A stretch of DNA of 64,000 nt, taken from Microbacterium sp. Root61. GTDB taxonomy: Bacteria; Actinomycetota; Actinomycetes; Actinomycetales; Microbacteriaceae. This document shows, piece by piece, positions 6,947 to 16,267 of this stretch (position 1 is its first letter; every line of letters begins with the position of its first letter). The translations under genes were made by a program, and so were the position numbers. Location: assembly GCF_001427525.1 (NCBI RefSeq), contig NZ_LMGU01000002.1:145768-209767 (forward strand), in the 5' to 3' direction. The notes below the pieces were generated by a model. It was not told the DNA's origin, made no database searches, and saw only the letters and a program-made list of their open reading frames with translations.

Positions 6947-8512
6947 ATGCCCAAGAGAAGACTGTTCGCTCCATTGGGCCTGCTCGTCGCAGGCGCCCTG
7001 GCCCTCAGCGCCTGCGCGGCCGGAGGTGCCGCCCCGGAGGAGTCCTCCGCGACGGAGGCCACCGGTGAACTCAGCTACGTGATCGCCAGCGACCCGTCGT
7101 CGTTGAACCCGATCAACGTCAGCGACCGCTGGGGACTGACGGTCACGAACATCGTCTACTCGCCGCTCGCGCGCATCGAGGGCGACGGCACCGTCGTCAA
7201 CGAGCTGGCCGAGAGTATCGAGCCCGCAGAAGACGGCCTGTCCGTCACCGTGACGCTGAAGGACGGCCTGCTCTGGTCGGACGGCGAGCCCCTCACCGCT
7301 GATGACGTCGTCTTCACATACACGAACAAGGCGGTCCGCGAGAACGGCAACGCCGACCTCCTCTGGGTCGGCGACCAGCCGATCACGGCCGCAGCCACCG
7401 ACGACCGCACGGTCGTGTTCACGCTCCCGTCGATCAGCGCCGCCGCACTCAGCAACATCGCGACCGAGACCTACATCATCCCGGAGCACATCTACGGCGA
7501 CGTCACCGACTTCTCGGTCACCGAGCTCGACCCGCTCGCGGTCGGCTCCGGACCGTATGTCCTGACCGACTACCAGCGCGGCCAGTACCTCACCTTCGAG
7601 GCGAACGAGAACTACTACGGCGAGGCGCCGAACATCCCGAAGCTGACGCTGCAGATCGTCTCGAACGCCGACACGGTCAAGACCGCGCTGCAGACGGGTG
7701 AAGCGGATGCCTCGTTCGTCACGCCCGATCAGATCAGCGAGCTCGAGGGCGCTGGGCTGGACATCTACCCGTACGCCGAAGGCCGCGTCGCCTACCTCGG
7801 ACTGAACCTCGCCAAGATCACCGACCCGAAGGTGCGCCAGGCGCTGTTCTTCGCGCTGGACCGCGACGAGATCAGCAACGGCGCCTTCCTCAGCGAGGAG
7901 TACTTCCAGCCCGCGTACACGATCCTCCCGCCGAGCAACCCGTTCGCGACCGAGGACGTCGAGAAGTACGACCAGGACCTGGATGCCTCGGCTGCGCTGC
8001 TGAAGGAGGCCGGTGTGTCCGACCTCACCATCACTCTCGCCTACGCCGGCGCAGACCCCGCCCAGACCACGCAGGCGACGCTCATCCAGCAGCAGGCCAA
8101 GGCCGCCGGAATCACGGTCGAGCTCGCCGGTGTCGAGCCCGCCGCCGTCTACGCCGAGATCGAGAAGGGCGCCGACTCCCAGTACGACGCGTTCCTCGGC
8201 GGCTACATCATGGGTCAGGACCCGGACGCCTACAGCCTGCTGTACCGCACCGGTGCTTCGGCGAACTACTTCCAGTACTCCAACTCCGCCACCGATGCGC
8301 TGTTCGACGCCGGTGCGGTGGAGCTGGACCAGGACGCCCGCAAGGCCGTCTACGCCGACCTGCAGAAGCAGATCGCCGAAGACGCCGTGATCTTCCCGTT
8401 CGCGGATAGCCTGAAGATCCTCGCCGTCAACCCGCGGATCGGCGGTGTCGAGGACGCGCGCACCGTGCCGATCTACACCTTCGAGAACTTCGGTCTGCTG
8501 ACCGAGCGCTGA
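6947..8512 (+). CDS. ABC importer substrate-binding lipoprotein, family 5 (peptide/nickel)
   Basis: A 521-residue extracytoplasmic binding protein that would deliver a peptide-like ligand to the permeases encoded next. A lipoprotein signal peptide is clear: basic MPKRR, hydrophobic stretch, lipobox LSAC with the lipidated cysteine near residue 24. The mature part starts with the family-5 pattern SDPSSLNPIN and continues with VTLKDGLLWSDGEPLTADDVVFTY, a typical SBP_bac_5 block. First gene of a dpp/opp-like set; a 17-bp stem-loop separates it from the first permease gene, which usually allows more binding protein than permease to be made. The ligand (dipeptide, oligopeptide, nickel chelate or other) cannot be assigned. 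Confidence 0.93.
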   Translation: MPKRRLFAPLGLLVAGALALSACAAGGAAPEESSATEATGELSYVIASDPSSLNPINVSDRWGLTVTNIVYSPLARIEGDGTVVNELAESIEPAEDGLSVTVTLKDGLLWSDGEPLTADDVVFTYTNKAVRENGNADLLWVGDQPITAAATDDRTVVFTLPSISAAALSNIATETYIIPEHIYGDVTDFSVTELDPLAVGSGPYVLTDYQRGQYLTFEANENYYGEAPNIPKLTLQIVSNADTVKTALQTGEADASFVTPDQISELEGAGLDIYPYAEGRVAYLGLNLAKITDPKVRQALFFALDRDEISNGAFLSEEYFQPAYTILPPSNPFATEDVEKYDQDLDASAALLKEAGVSDLTITLAYAGADPAQTTQATLIQQQAKAAGITVELAGVEPAAVYAEIEKGADSQYDAFLGGYIMGQDPDAYSLLYRTGASANYFQYSNSATDALFDAGAVELDQDARKAVYADLQKQIAEDAVIFPFADSLKILAVNPRIGGVEDARTVPIYTFENFGLLTER

Positions 8513-8518
8513 ACCCTC

Positions 8519-8556
8519 GACGTCACGGATGCGCCACACGGCGCATCCGTGACGTC
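8519..8556 (+). terminator. 17-bp perfect stem-loop between binding protein and permease genes
   Basis: GACGTCACGGATGCGCC (8519-8535) pairs perfectly with 8540-8556 around the loop ACAC. There is no following T-run. It starts six bases after the lipoprotein stop codon, so partial termination or protection of the upstream mRNA from 3' exonuclease is the likely role, giving high expression of the first gene only. Confidence 0.7.
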
Positions 8557-8588
8557 GTCGCGTGTACGGAACTGAGGAAGGAGGGCGC

Positions 8589-9548
8589 ATGCTCGCATAC
8601 ATCGGCCGACGGCTGCTGCAGGTCATCCCGATGCTGCTCGCGGTCACGTTCGTCGTCTTCTTCCTGATCCACCTCGCGCCCTACGACGTCGTCGATGCGG
8701 TCACGACCCCGAACATGTCGGCCGAGACTGTCGAGATCGTCCGCCAGCGCTACGGCCTGGACCAGCCGTTCCTCGTCCAGTACGGACTGTGGCTCGGCAA
8801 CGTGCTGCAGGGCGATCTCGGCTATTCGCTGGTCAGCCGCCACTCGATCGCCGACGACCTCCTGATCCGCATCCCGAACACCGTCATCCTGGTGGCGCCC
8901 TCGTACATCGCGGCGCTCATCCTCGCGCTGGTCCTGGGCCTGTGGGCCGGGTCGCGCAAGGGCACCTGGATCGACCGCATGATCGATGGGCTGGCGGGCA
9001 TCGGCATCGCGACGCCGGCCTTCTGGTTCGCGCTGCTGGTCATCTACGTCTTCGGCTATCAGCTGCGCTGGTTCCCGATCATCGGCATGCACTCCGTCGG
9101 CAAGCAGGGCGACCCCATCGACTTCCTCCGGCACTTCGTGATGCCGTCGCTGGTGCTGATCGTCGCGTTCTTCCCGGAGATCGCCCGCTATGTGAGGTCG
9201 GCGACCATCTCCCAGCTCTCGCAGGACTACGTGCTGGTGCAGCGCGGCTTCGGCGCCTCCCGCCGCGAGATCTTCTCCCGGCACGTGAGCCGCAACGTGA
9301 TGCTGCCGATCATCACGCAGCTCGGACTCGCCCTTCCGATCCTCGTCACCGGCGCCATCGTGATCGAGTCGATCTTCGGCTGGCCGGGTGTCGGTCCGTA
9401 CTTCCTGACCGCCACCAAGAGCCTCGACTATCCCGTCATCCTCGCGGTGCTGCTGCTGTCCGCGTTCCTGGTGATCATCGGCAACCTCATCGCCGACATC
9501 CTCTACGTGGTCGCGGACCCGCGCATCCGGATCGGAGGCCGCGCATGA
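8589..9548 (+). CDS. ABC importer permease, DppB type
   Basis: A 319-residue inner-membrane permease. The first helix (MLAYIGRRLLQVIPMLLAVT) and the following LIHLAPYDVVDA region are diagnostic of DppB/OppB. The binding-protein-dependent transport signature near residues 220-245 (GFGASRREIFSRHVSRN) is the EAA loop that contacts the ATPases, and the end (ADILYVVADPRIR) is typical. It forms a heterodimer with the next permease. The ATG at 8589 follows GAAGGAGGG closely; an in-frame earlier ATG at 8562 lacks such a site. Its stop overlaps the next start (ATGA). Confidence 0.94.
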   Translation: MLAYIGRRLLQVIPMLLAVTFVVFFLIHLAPYDVVDAVTTPNMSAETVEIVRQRYGLDQPFLVQYGLWLGNVLQGDLGYSLVSRHSIADDLLIRIPNTVILVAPSYIAALILALVLGLWAGSRKGTWIDRMIDGLAGIGIATPAFWFALLVIYVFGYQLRWFPIIGMHSVGKQGDPIDFLRHFVMPSLVLIVAFFPEIARYVRSATISQLSQDYVLVQRGFGASRREIFSRHVSRNVMLPIITQLGLALPILVTGAIVIESIFGWPGVGPYFLTATKSLDYPVILAVLLLSAFLVIIGNLIADILYVVADPRIRIGGRA

Positions 9549-10396
9549 GCATCGCCTCGGAGGTACGCCTCCTCACCACCCGACGACGGTCGCTGGCATC
9601 GGTGCCCGGCTGGCTCGCCGTCGGCTTCCTCGTGCTGATCGGCCTGGTGTGCCTGCTCGCGCCGCTGCTGCCGCTGGACCCGACCAGCACCGACCTCGCG
9701 GTGCGCTCGCAGCCGCCGAGCGCGGCGCACCTGTTCGGCACCGACGAACTCGGGCGCGACTACTTCTCCCGGGTCATCTACGGCGGCCGGATCTCGCTGA
9801 TGGTCGGCATCCTCGCGATGACCGCGGCCACCGTGATCGGCGTCGTCGTCGGTCTGATCGCCGGGTACTCCAGCGGTCGCATCGATGACGCGCTGATGCG
9901 ATTCGTCGACTTCCTCTCCGCCATCCCGTGGATGGTGCTGGTCATCGTCGCGAGCGTCTTCCTCAAGCCGGGCTTGTGGACGATCATCATCGTGATCGGC
10001 GTGTTCTCCTGGATGGGCACCGCCCGACTCGTACGCGCCGAGACGCTGTCGCTGCGCGAACGCACCTACGTCGGCTACGCCCGCTACATCGGCGAGCGGC
10101 GTGAGCGCATCGTGTGGCGGCACGTGCTGCCGGAGGCGGCGCCGACGATCATCGTGGCGGCGACGGCGAGCATCTCGATGGCGATGCTGACCGAGGCGGC
10201 CTTGAGCTTCCTGGGGCTCGGCATCCAGCCGCCGATGGCGTCGTGGGGTTCGCTGCTGGAGACCGCGCAGGGCAGCCTGCAGAGCGCGCCGTATCTCGCG
10301 CTGATCCCGGGTCTGCTGATCCTGCTCAGCGTGCTGTCCTTCAACGTGCTCGGAGACGTGCTCCGCCAGACGGTCTCGGAACGGGGTGGGTCATGA
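9545..10396 (+). CDS. ABC importer permease, DppC type
   Basis: A 283-residue partner permease. The N-terminal helix is followed by HLFGTDELGRDYFSRVIYGG, the hallmark of DppC/OppC proteins, then five more membrane segments and the EAA loop region (YARYIGERRERIVWRHVLPE). The ending GDVLRQTVSERGG is usual for the family. Start and stop codons overlap those of both neighbours (ATGA), so translation of dppB, dppC and the first ATPase is coupled. Confidence 0.94.
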   Translation: MSIASEVRLLTTRRRSLASVPGWLAVGFLVLIGLVCLLAPLLPLDPTSTDLAVRSQPPSAAHLFGTDELGRDYFSRVIYGGRISLMVGILAMTAATVIGVVVGLIAGYSSGRIDDALMRFVDFLSAIPWMVLVIVASVFLKPGLWTIIIVIGVFSWMGTARLVRAETLSLRERTYVGYARYIGERRERIVWRHVLPEAAPTIIVAATASISMAMLTEAALSFLGLGIQPPMASWGSLLETAQGSLQSAPYLALIPGLLILLSVLSFNVLGDVLRQTVSERGGS

Positions 10397-11193
10397 ACGA
10401 CCTGACACCGCTGCTGCGTATCGACGGGCTGTCGGTGGATCTGCCGGCGCGCACCGGGGGTACCGTCCGCGTGCTCGACGACGTCTCGATCGAGATCCCA
10501 CAGGGGCGCATCGTCGGGATCGTCGGCGAGTCCGGATCCGGCAAGACGATGATGCTCCGCTCGATCATGGACATCCTGCCGGACGGCGCGCAGCGCAGCT
10601 GGAACGGCATCCACTTCGACGGCGAGGACGTCACCGAGCGCTTCGGGAAGGACCGTCTGCCCGTCTCGATGGTCTTCCAGGACCCGATGACGTCCTTCAA
10701 CCCGCTGGTGCGGATCGGCGCCCACCTCACCGAGGTCGCGCGGCGATTCCACCCGGTGTCCCGGCGCGAGGCGCGGGTGCTGGCGCGCGAGGCGCTGGTC
10801 TCGGTGCGCATCCCCGAGCCCGACCGGGTGCTCGGCAGCTACCCGCACGAGCTGTCCGGCGGCATGCGGCAGCGCGCGATGATCGCGATGGCACTGCTCG
10901 TCCAGCCGCGCCTGCTGGTCGCCGACGAGCCCACGACGGCGCTGGATGCGACTATCCAGGCGCAGATCCTCGCACTGATCCGACGCCTCCAGGAGGAGCG
11001 CGATCTCACCGTGATCCTCGTCACGCACGACCTCGGCGTCGTGGCCGCGCTGTGCGATGACGTGATGGTGATGAAGGACGGCGCCATCGTGGAGCGCGGA
11101 GCGGTGGACGAGCTGTTCCGTGCGCCGCAGCATCCTTACACGAAGTCCCTGCTGGATGCCGCACCCGATGCGTTGGCGGGGGGTGCGTCATGA
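10393..11193 (+). CDS. ABC importer ATP-binding subunit, DppD type
   Basis: A 266-residue ATPase on the cytoplasmic face of the importer. Walker A is GESGSGKT (about residue 43), the Q-loop MVFQDPMTS, the signature LSGGMRQR, Walker [13 protein letters not shown] and the switch histidine in LVTHDLG. The C-terminus has [12 protein letters not shown], common in Dpp/Opp ATPases but it stops soon after, without the long cysteine-containing tail seen in many DppD proteins that bind an iron-sulphur cluster. ATGA overlaps join it to both neighbours. Confidence 0.93.
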   Translation: MNDLTPLLRIDGLSVDLPARTGGTVRVLDDVSIEIPQGRIVGIVGESGSGKTMMLRSIMDILPDGAQRSWNGIHFDGEDVTERFGKDRLPVSMVFQDPMTSFNPLVRIGAHLTEVARRFHPVSRREARVLAREALVSVRIPEPDRVLGSYPHELSGGMRQRAMIAMALLVQPRLLVADEPTTALDATIQAQILALIRRLQEERDLTVILVTHDLGVVAALCDDVMVMKDGAIVERGAVDELFRAPQHPYTKSLLDAAPDALAGGAS

Positions 11194-12107
11194 CCGACAT
11201 CGCGAACGAGGACCGTGGGGAGCTCCTGCGGGTCGAGCAGCTGACCAAGACCTTCACCGTTCGCAACGCGTGGGGACGCCGCGAAGGCGAGGTGCGCGCC
11301 GTCGACGGTGTCGATCTCACCGTGCACCGCGGCGAGACCCTGGCAGTCGTGGGGGAGTCCGGCAGCGGCAAGTCCACGCTCGGCCGCTGCATGCTGCAGA
11401 TGGAGACGCCGACCAGCGGCTCGGTGTCATATGAGGGCACGAATCTCACGGCCTTGCCGCGGGCCCAGCGGGCGCCGTTCCACCGCTCGATGCAGGTGAT
11501 CTTCCAAGATCCGTTCTCGTCGCTGAATCCGCACCGCACGGCGCTGCAGAACGTGATGGAGCCCCTCACGGTGCTCACCACCGAGGCCGACCCCCGTTCA
11601 CGGGCGATCGAGGCGCTGCACTCGGTGGGGATCACCGGTGATGCGGTGGAGAAGTACCCGCGGGCGTTCAGCGGCGGTCAGCGTCAGCGGATCGGCATCG
11701 CGCGCGCGATCGCCGTGCGCCCGACCTTCATCGTGTGCGACGAGCCGCTGTCGGCGCTGGACATGTCGATCCAGGCTCAGGTCACCGAGCTGCTGGCCGA
11801 GCTGCAGCGCGAGCTCGACCTCACTTATCTGTTCATCTCGCACGACCTCGCCGTGGTGAACGAGATCGCGACCCGGACCGCGGTGATGAACCGCGGCCGC
11901 ATCGTCGAGCTCGGACCCACGCGCGAGATCTTCGAGAATCCGCTGCATCCGTACACCCAGCGCCTGCTGGACGCGATGCTCGTGCCCGAGCCGGCAGAAG
12001 CCCGCCGGCGCCTCGCGCGGATCGCGACGCGTCCGGAGCCGACGGCGGACGAGTCAGGCAGCAACGTGCTGGCAGAGCGCACCCCCGCGCACTTCGTGCT
12101 GGAGTGA
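11190..12107 (+). CDS. ABC importer ATP-binding subunit, DppF type
   Basis: A 305-residue second ATPase. Walker A is GESGSGKST, the Q-loop region QVIFQDPFSSLNP is typical of DppF/OppF, the signature is FSGGQRQR and Walker B is IVCDEPLSALD. The C-terminal HPYTQRLLDAMLVPEP motif also marks this family. It pairs with the preceding ATPase to power peptide import. Last gene of the operon; a hairpin follows within ten bases of its stop codon and overlaps the 3' end of the converging MFS gene. Confidence 0.93.
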   Translation: MTDIANEDRGELLRVEQLTKTFTVRNAWGRREGEVRAVDGVDLTVHRGETLAVVGESGSGKSTLGRCMLQMETPTSGSVSYEGTNLTALPRAQRAPFHRSMQVIFQDPFSSLNPHRTALQNVMEPLTVLTTEADPRSRAIEALHSVGITGDAVEKYPRAFSGGQRQRIGIARAIAVRPTFIVCDEPLSALDMSIQAQVTELLAELQRELDLTYLFISHDLAVVNEIATRTAVMNRGRIVELGPTREIFENPLHPYTQRLLDAMLVPEPAEARRRLARIATRPEPTADESGSNVLAERTPAHFVLE

Positions 12108-12112
12108 CGCGC

Positions 12113-12142
12113 CGCACCCGACGGCGCTACGCCTCGGGTGCG
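12113..12142. terminator. 9-bp stem-loop between converging operons
   Basis: CGCACCCGA (12113-12121) pairs perfectly with TCGGGTGCG (12134-12142) over a 12-nt loop. It starts six bases after the importer operon ends and includes the stop codon of the leftward MFS gene, so it could stop transcription from both sides. No T-run. Confidence 0.55.
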
Positions 12143-13539
12143 CCCTTCTGGTGCATCACAGCCTCGACCGCCTCCGCAGCGTGCTCGGGGTCACCCTCGT
12201 GCGCCTGTGCGACCGCGCGTGCGGCTGCCACGGCGCGTCGACCGGCCGGCAGCCAGATCGCGGCGCCGACGACCACGAACGTCAGGATGCCTGCTCCCAC
12301 GAGGAGCCACTCGATCGGGACCTGATCGGCCAACGGGCCGAACACCACCATGCCCAACGGCATCGCCAGCGCCATCACGATGCCGACGAATCCGAACACG
12401 CGGCCCTGACGTTCGGGCTCGACGGTCTCCTGCAGCAGTGTCATCGACGGCGTCGAGAAGAACGGCACCGCCAGACCGATCAGGAACATGAATCCGAAGA
12501 ACACCCAGATGTTGGGCGAGAGCCCCATGCCGATCGACAGTGCTCCGAAGACCAGCGATGACACGATGATCAGTCCGATGCGGCTGCGCTTGGCGAAGAA
12601 CGTCGCGATCAGGATGCCACCGAGCACCATGCCGATGCTGAACGAGATCTCGAGCACCGCGAGGTTGATGACGTTCTGCTGCGCGCCGGCGTCGAACGAG
12701 CGCACCGCCATCAGCGGCGTGAGGTTGGTCGGCGCCACTGTCAGCAGGAACACGATCGCGAACAGCACGAGGAGCCACCGTACGAAGGCGTGGTGCGCGA
12801 CATACTTCACCCCGTCGACGAGGTCTGCGAAGTAGCCCGTCTGGGTGTCCGCGGCGCGGCGGACAGCCTTGACCGGGATCATCAGCAGCAGTCCGATCCC
12901 GATGGCAGCGGTGACCACGTCGATGAAGAAGATGGGGATGAGCGCCCCGGACGAGGCATCCTCCATCGCTGCCCATGCGTAGATCGCACCGGCCGCCGCG
13001 GGCGCGATCAGGGCCATGGCCGATTGGATGGAACCGTTGATGCCGTTGACGCGGATCAGATTGCGCATCGGGACGATCTGCGGAAGCAGTGCGGACACGG
13101 CGGGCATCTGGATGCCGGCACCGGCCGAGCGCACCGCGAGCACGAGGAAGATGAGCCACACCGCGTCGTAGCCGGTCAGCATGATCAGGGCGAGCGCGAG
13201 CGTGGTCACCGCGATCGCCGCGTCGGCGCCGATGATGAGGAACTTGCGATTGTGGCGGTCGGCCCACACGCCGCCGAAGATCGAGATGATCGCCTGGGGG
13301 AGGAACCCGAACAGCGCGGCGAGCATCATGTAGACGCCGGACTGGTACGTGATCGTGAGGTACCAGAAGATCGCGTACTGCACGAGCATCGACCCGAGCA
13401 GACTGGCGGTCTGCCCGCCCAGGAACAGCAGCGTGTTGCGGAACCAGCGCGGTGGATCGGACTGTGCAGCGGCGGAGGGCGAGGTGTTCGACGCCTCAGC
13501 CGATGTCCCGGCGTCGTGGCCGTCGGTGCTGTGCGTCAT
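12127..13539 (-). CDS. MFS efflux transporter, macrolide-efflux (MFS_3) type
   Basis: A 470-residue polytopic membrane protein with about twelve helices. After a polar N-terminus of about 30 residues comes FLGGQTASLLGSMLVQYAIFW, then the MFS loop GGVWADRHNRKFLIIGADA between helices 2 and 3, and IQMPAVSALLPQIVP, all typical of the MefA/MFS_3 group that exports macrolides and other drugs or siderophores; the substrate here is unknown. ATG at 13539 is preceded by GAAGG; longer readings to 13626 cover the palindromic control region. It lies about 100 bp downstream of the PNP/phosphomutase pair but has its own upstream palindromes. Confidence 0.88.
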   Translation of the reverse strand: MTHSTDGHDAGTSAEASNTSPSAAAQSDPPRWFRNTLLFLGGQTASLLGSMLVQYAIFWYLTITYQSGVYMMLAALFGFLPQAIISIFGGVWADRHNRKFLIIGADAAIAVTTLALALIMLTGYDAVWLIFLVLAVRSAGAGIQMPAVSALLPQIVPMRNLIRVNGINGSIQSAMALIAPAAAGAIYAWAAMEDASSGALIPIFFIDVVTAAIGIGLLLMIPVKAVRRAADTQTGYFADLVDGVKYVAHHAFVRWLLVLFAIVFLLTVAPTNLTPLMAVRSFDAGAQQNVINLAVLEISFSIGMVLGGILIATFFAKRSRIGLIIVSSLVFGALSIGMGLSPNIWVFFGFMFLIGLAVPFFSTPSMTLLQETVEPERQGRVFGFVGIVMALAMPLGMVVFGPLADQVPIEWLLVGAGILTFVVVGAAIWLPAGRRAVAAARAVAQAHEGDPEHAAEAVEAVMHQKGAPEA

Positions 13540-13577
13540 CGCCTTCGTTCCCGTCGTGGAGCGTCCGCATACCGCGC

Positions 13578-13592
13578 TATCGCGATATATCG
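13578..13592. promoter_or_regulatory. Two overlapping 10-bp palindromes, candidate operator
   Basis: TATCGCGATA (13578-13587) and CGATATATCG (13583-13592) are both perfect palindromes sharing five bases, 39-53 bp before the MFS start codon. This AT-rich spot stands out in GC-rich DNA. Drug-efflux genes are often controlled by PadR- or TetR-type repressors binding such sites; no regulator gene is adjacent. Confidence 0.5.
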
Positions 13593-13641
13593 TGAGTCTG
13601 GAGGGTAGCACGGCCCTCCGACACACCTCAATCCGGCCGGG

Positions 13642-15339
13642 TCAGCCGAGCTCCTCCAACAGGCTCCGCACGCTGGCGGCCAACGCGACCACGCGCTCGT
13701 GGGCATCGGCCGCAGAGTCGCCCGAGACGTCCAGATACGCCTTGAGCTTGGGCTCGGTGCCGCTGGGCCGCACGATCACGCGGGATCCGTCGGCGAGCCA
13801 CAGCCGCAGCACATCGCCGCGCGGGAAGCCCTCGACGCCGGCCAGCAGATCGTCGGAATGCGTGACCTCGATGTCGCCGAGGCGCTCCGGCATCCGTTCG
13901 CGCAGTGCGGTCATGATCTTCCCGATCACGGCGAGGTCCTCGACACGCACCGAGATCTGGTCGCTGTCGAAGTAGCCGAACGTCTCGGAGAAATCGCGGA
14001 GCAGATCGCCCAGCGATTCGCCCCGACCGCGCGCCTCGGTGACCATGCCGAGCATCGCCACCGCGGCCGAGATGCCGTCCTTGTCGCGGACGGTCTCCGG
14101 GTTGACGAGGTACCCGAGGGCCTCTTCGAACCCGTAGATCATGCCGGGGGCGCGGGAGATCCACTTGAAGCCCGTCAGCGTGGTGTGGAAGCCCAGCCCG
14201 TAGTGCTGCGCGACCGCCTCCAGCCCGGGGGAGGAGACGAGCGAGCAGGCGAGGGATGCCTCGCTCCCGGCGTCCTGCGAACCCGCCAGACGCGCCGCTC
14301 GCCAGCCCAGGAGCAGTCCGACCTGGTTGCCGCTCAAACGGCGCCAGCCGCCCTCGGCGTCGGCATCCGGGAGGGCGACCGCGAGGCGGTCGGCGTCGGG
14401 GTCGTTCGCGATGACGAGCTCGGCATCCGTTTCACGCGCCGTCTCGTAGGCGAGGTCCATCGCCCCGGGCTCTTCGGGGTTGGGGAAGGAGACGGTGGGG
14501 AAGGTGCCGTCGGGATCGATCTGCGCGGCGACCGGAGTCGGCGCGGGGTACCCGGCCGCCTCGAGGATGCGCGCCGTCGTCTCCCAGCCCACGCCGTGCA
14601 TGGCCGTGTAGACCCAGCGCAGTCCCTCCGCGCCGGCGGGTGCCGGGGCCACGGCGGCCGTGGCGGCGATGTACGCATCGACGACCGATTCCTGCGCGGT
14701 CTCATAGCCGAGCGAGCGCGGCAGCACCGCGACGTCACCGGCATCCGCGATGCGCTGGATGTGCGCGGCGATCTCGGCGTCGGCGGGCGACACGATCTGC
14801 GACCCGTCGTCCTCACCGCCGAGGTAGACCTTGTAGCCGTTGTCGTTCGGCGGGTTGTGACTGGCAGTGACCATCACGCCCGCGGCGGCACCGAGATGGC
14901 GCACCGCGAAGGCCAGCACCGGGGTGGGCAGCAGTCGCGGGAGCACGATGGCCCGGAGTCCTGCGCCCGCGAACAGCTCGGCGGAGTCGTGCGCGAAGAC
15001 ATCGGAGTTGCGACGGCCGTCGTAGCCGACGACCACGGTCGGGGCATCCGCTCCGGGCGCCTTCTCCAGGAGATACGCCGCGAAGCCGGCGGCCGCCTGT
15101 GCGATCAGCACCCGGTTCATCCGGTTGCTGCCGGCGCCGAGCTCGCCGCGGAGGCCGGCCGTGCCGAACGCCAGTCGCCCGTCGAATCGGTCGGCGAGAT
15201 CGGCGAGGGATGCGGCATCCCCCTCCTGCGCCTGCGCGAGGATCGCCTCCAGCTCCGCGCGGGTCTCCGGGTCGGGATCCTGCGCGAGCCAGGCCTCGGC
15301 GCGCTGCAGCAGCGCGTCAGCCGTTCCGGCCTCGCTCAC
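13642..15339 (-). CDS. pmmB: Phosphohexomutase (phosphomannomutase/phosphoglucomutase family), PmmB-like
   Basis: A 565-residue alpha-D-phosphohexomutase. Motifs: the catalytic phosphoserine loop VTASHNPPNDNG with Ser160, the metal-binding loop ANDPDADRLAV, the sugar loop GFEEALGY and the C-terminal phosphate loop RPSGTEPKLKAY. This branch interconverts hexose or pentose 1- and 6(5)-phosphates. Its GTG start overlaps the PNP stop (GTGA), and PNP releases (deoxy)ribose-1-phosphate, so a phosphopentomutase role in nucleoside salvage is likely; conversion of mannose or glucose phosphates is the alternative. Same gene pairing as deoD-pmmB in mycobacteria, from memory. Confidence 0.9.
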   Translation of the reverse strand: MSEAGTADALLQRAEAWLAQDPDPETRAELEAILAQAQEGDAASLADLADRFDGRLAFGTAGLRGELGAGSNRMNRVLIAQAAAGFAAYLLEKAPGADAPTVVVGYDGRRNSDVFAHDSAELFAGAGLRAIVLPRLLPTPVLAFAVRHLGAAAGVMVTASHNPPNDNGYKVYLGGEDDGSQIVSPADAEIAAHIQRIADAGDVAVLPRSLGYETAQESVVDAYIAATAAVAPAPAGAEGLRWVYTAMHGVGWETTARILEAAGYPAPTPVAAQIDPDGTFPTVSFPNPEEPGAMDLAYETARETDAELVIANDPDADRLAVALPDADAEGGWRRLSGNQVGLLLGWRAARLAGSQDAGSEASLACSLVSSPGLEAVAQHYGLGFHTTLTGFKWISRAPGMIYGFEEALGYLVNPETVRDKDGISAAVAMLGMVTEARGRGESLGDLLRDFSETFGYFDSDQISVRVEDLAVIGKIMTALRERMPERLGDIEVTHSDDLLAGVEGFPRGDVLRLWLADGSRVIVRPSGTEPKLKAYLDVSGDSAADAHERVVALAASVRSLLEELG

Positions 15340-16166
15340 ATCGCTCCGATCACGCGCGCCAGCAGCGAGGAGATCACGGGCTCAGCCAGCTGGCCGGCCT
15401 CGATCACCTCTTTGTGGCTGAGCGGGGTGGTCTGGATGCCGGCGGCCATGTTCGTGATGAGCGAGAAGCCGAGGATCTCCATGCCCGCCTGGCGCGCCGC
15501 GATCGCTTCGAGCGCGGTGGACATGCCGACGATGTGTCCGCCGATGATCTTCGCCATCTGGACTTCGGCGGGGGTCTCGTACTGGGGTCCGCGGAACTGG
15601 CAGTAGACGCCCTCGTCGAGGCTGGGGTCGATGGTGCGCGCGAGGTCGCGCAGGCGCATCGAGTACAGGTCGGTGAGATCGATGAAGGTCGCGCCCTCGA
15701 GTGGCGAGTCCCCGGTGAGGTTGATGTGGTCGCTGATCAGGACGGGGGTGCCGGGCTTCCAAGAGGGGCGGATGCCGCCGGCGCCGTTGGTCAGCACCAT
15801 CGTCTTGGCGCCGGTCGCGGCGGCGGTGCGCACGCTGTGCACGACCCGGCGCACGCCGTGTCCCTCGTAGTAGTGCGTGCGGGCGCCGATGACGAGCACG
15901 CGCTTGCCGCGCGGAGTCAGGATGCTGCGCAGCGATCCGACGTGTCCCTCGAGCGCCGGAGCACTGAAGCCCGCGACCTCGGATGCGGGGATCGTCGCCG
16001 TGGTCTCGCCGACGAGTTCTGCCGCACGGCCCCAGCCGCTGCCCAGTGTCAGGGCGATGTCGTGACGCTCGACGCCGGTGAGGCGTGCGATGTCGGCGGC
16101 GGCTTCAGCGGCGACCGCGAACGGGTCGGCGGTGGGGTCGTCGAGGGGGTTGCTGGTGTCTGACAT
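15336..16166 (-). CDS. punA: Purine-nucleoside phosphorylase, class I trimeric type
   Basis: A 276-residue cytoplasmic enzyme that splits purine (deoxy)nucleosides with phosphate to free base and pentose-1-phosphate. Family motifs: LTLGSGWG phosphate loop near residue 40, ARTHYYEGH, LTNGAGGI, GPQYETPAEV (purine-site glutamate) and SLITNMAAGI. Length is normal. Translationally coupled to the phosphomutase that would use its sugar phosphate. A -10 box ends 6 nt before its ATG, implying a leaderless mRNA. Confidence 0.94.
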   Translation of the reverse strand: MSDTSNPLDDPTADPFAVAAEAAADIARLTGVERHDIALTLGSGWGRAAELVGETTATIPASEVAGFSAPALEGHVGSLRSILTPRGKRVLVIGARTHYYEGHGVRRVVHSVRTAAATGAKTMVLTNGAGGIRPSWKPGTPVLISDHINLTGDSPLEGATFIDLTDLYSMRLRDLARTIDPSLDEGVYCQFRGPQYETPAEVQMAKIIGGHIVGMSTALEAIAARQAGMEILGFSLITNMAAGIQTTPLSHKEVIEAGQLAEPVISSLLARVIGAM

Positions 16167-16172
16167 GCACCC

Positions 16173-16178
16173 ACTCTA
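16173..16178 (-). promoter_or_regulatory. -10 box TAGAGT of the PNP gene (leaderless)
   Basis: Minus-strand TAGAGT ends 6 nt before the ATG; a weak TGGCAC lies 17 nt further upstream as possible -35. Confidence 0.6.
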
Positions 16179-16267
16179 GGAACGTGCGGGCCCCGGTGCC
16201 ACACCGACGCAAGATCGGTCGCGCGAACTGTCGTGCTCGGACCGATGGTCAAGGGAGAATGGATGTC

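Noticed and set aside
6832..7068. 78-codon frame overlapping the start of the binding-protein gene
   Set aside because: It runs into another frame of the lipoprotein signal sequence, has no convincing start signal and turns Arg-rich where it overlaps; the intergenic part alone is too short to support a gene.
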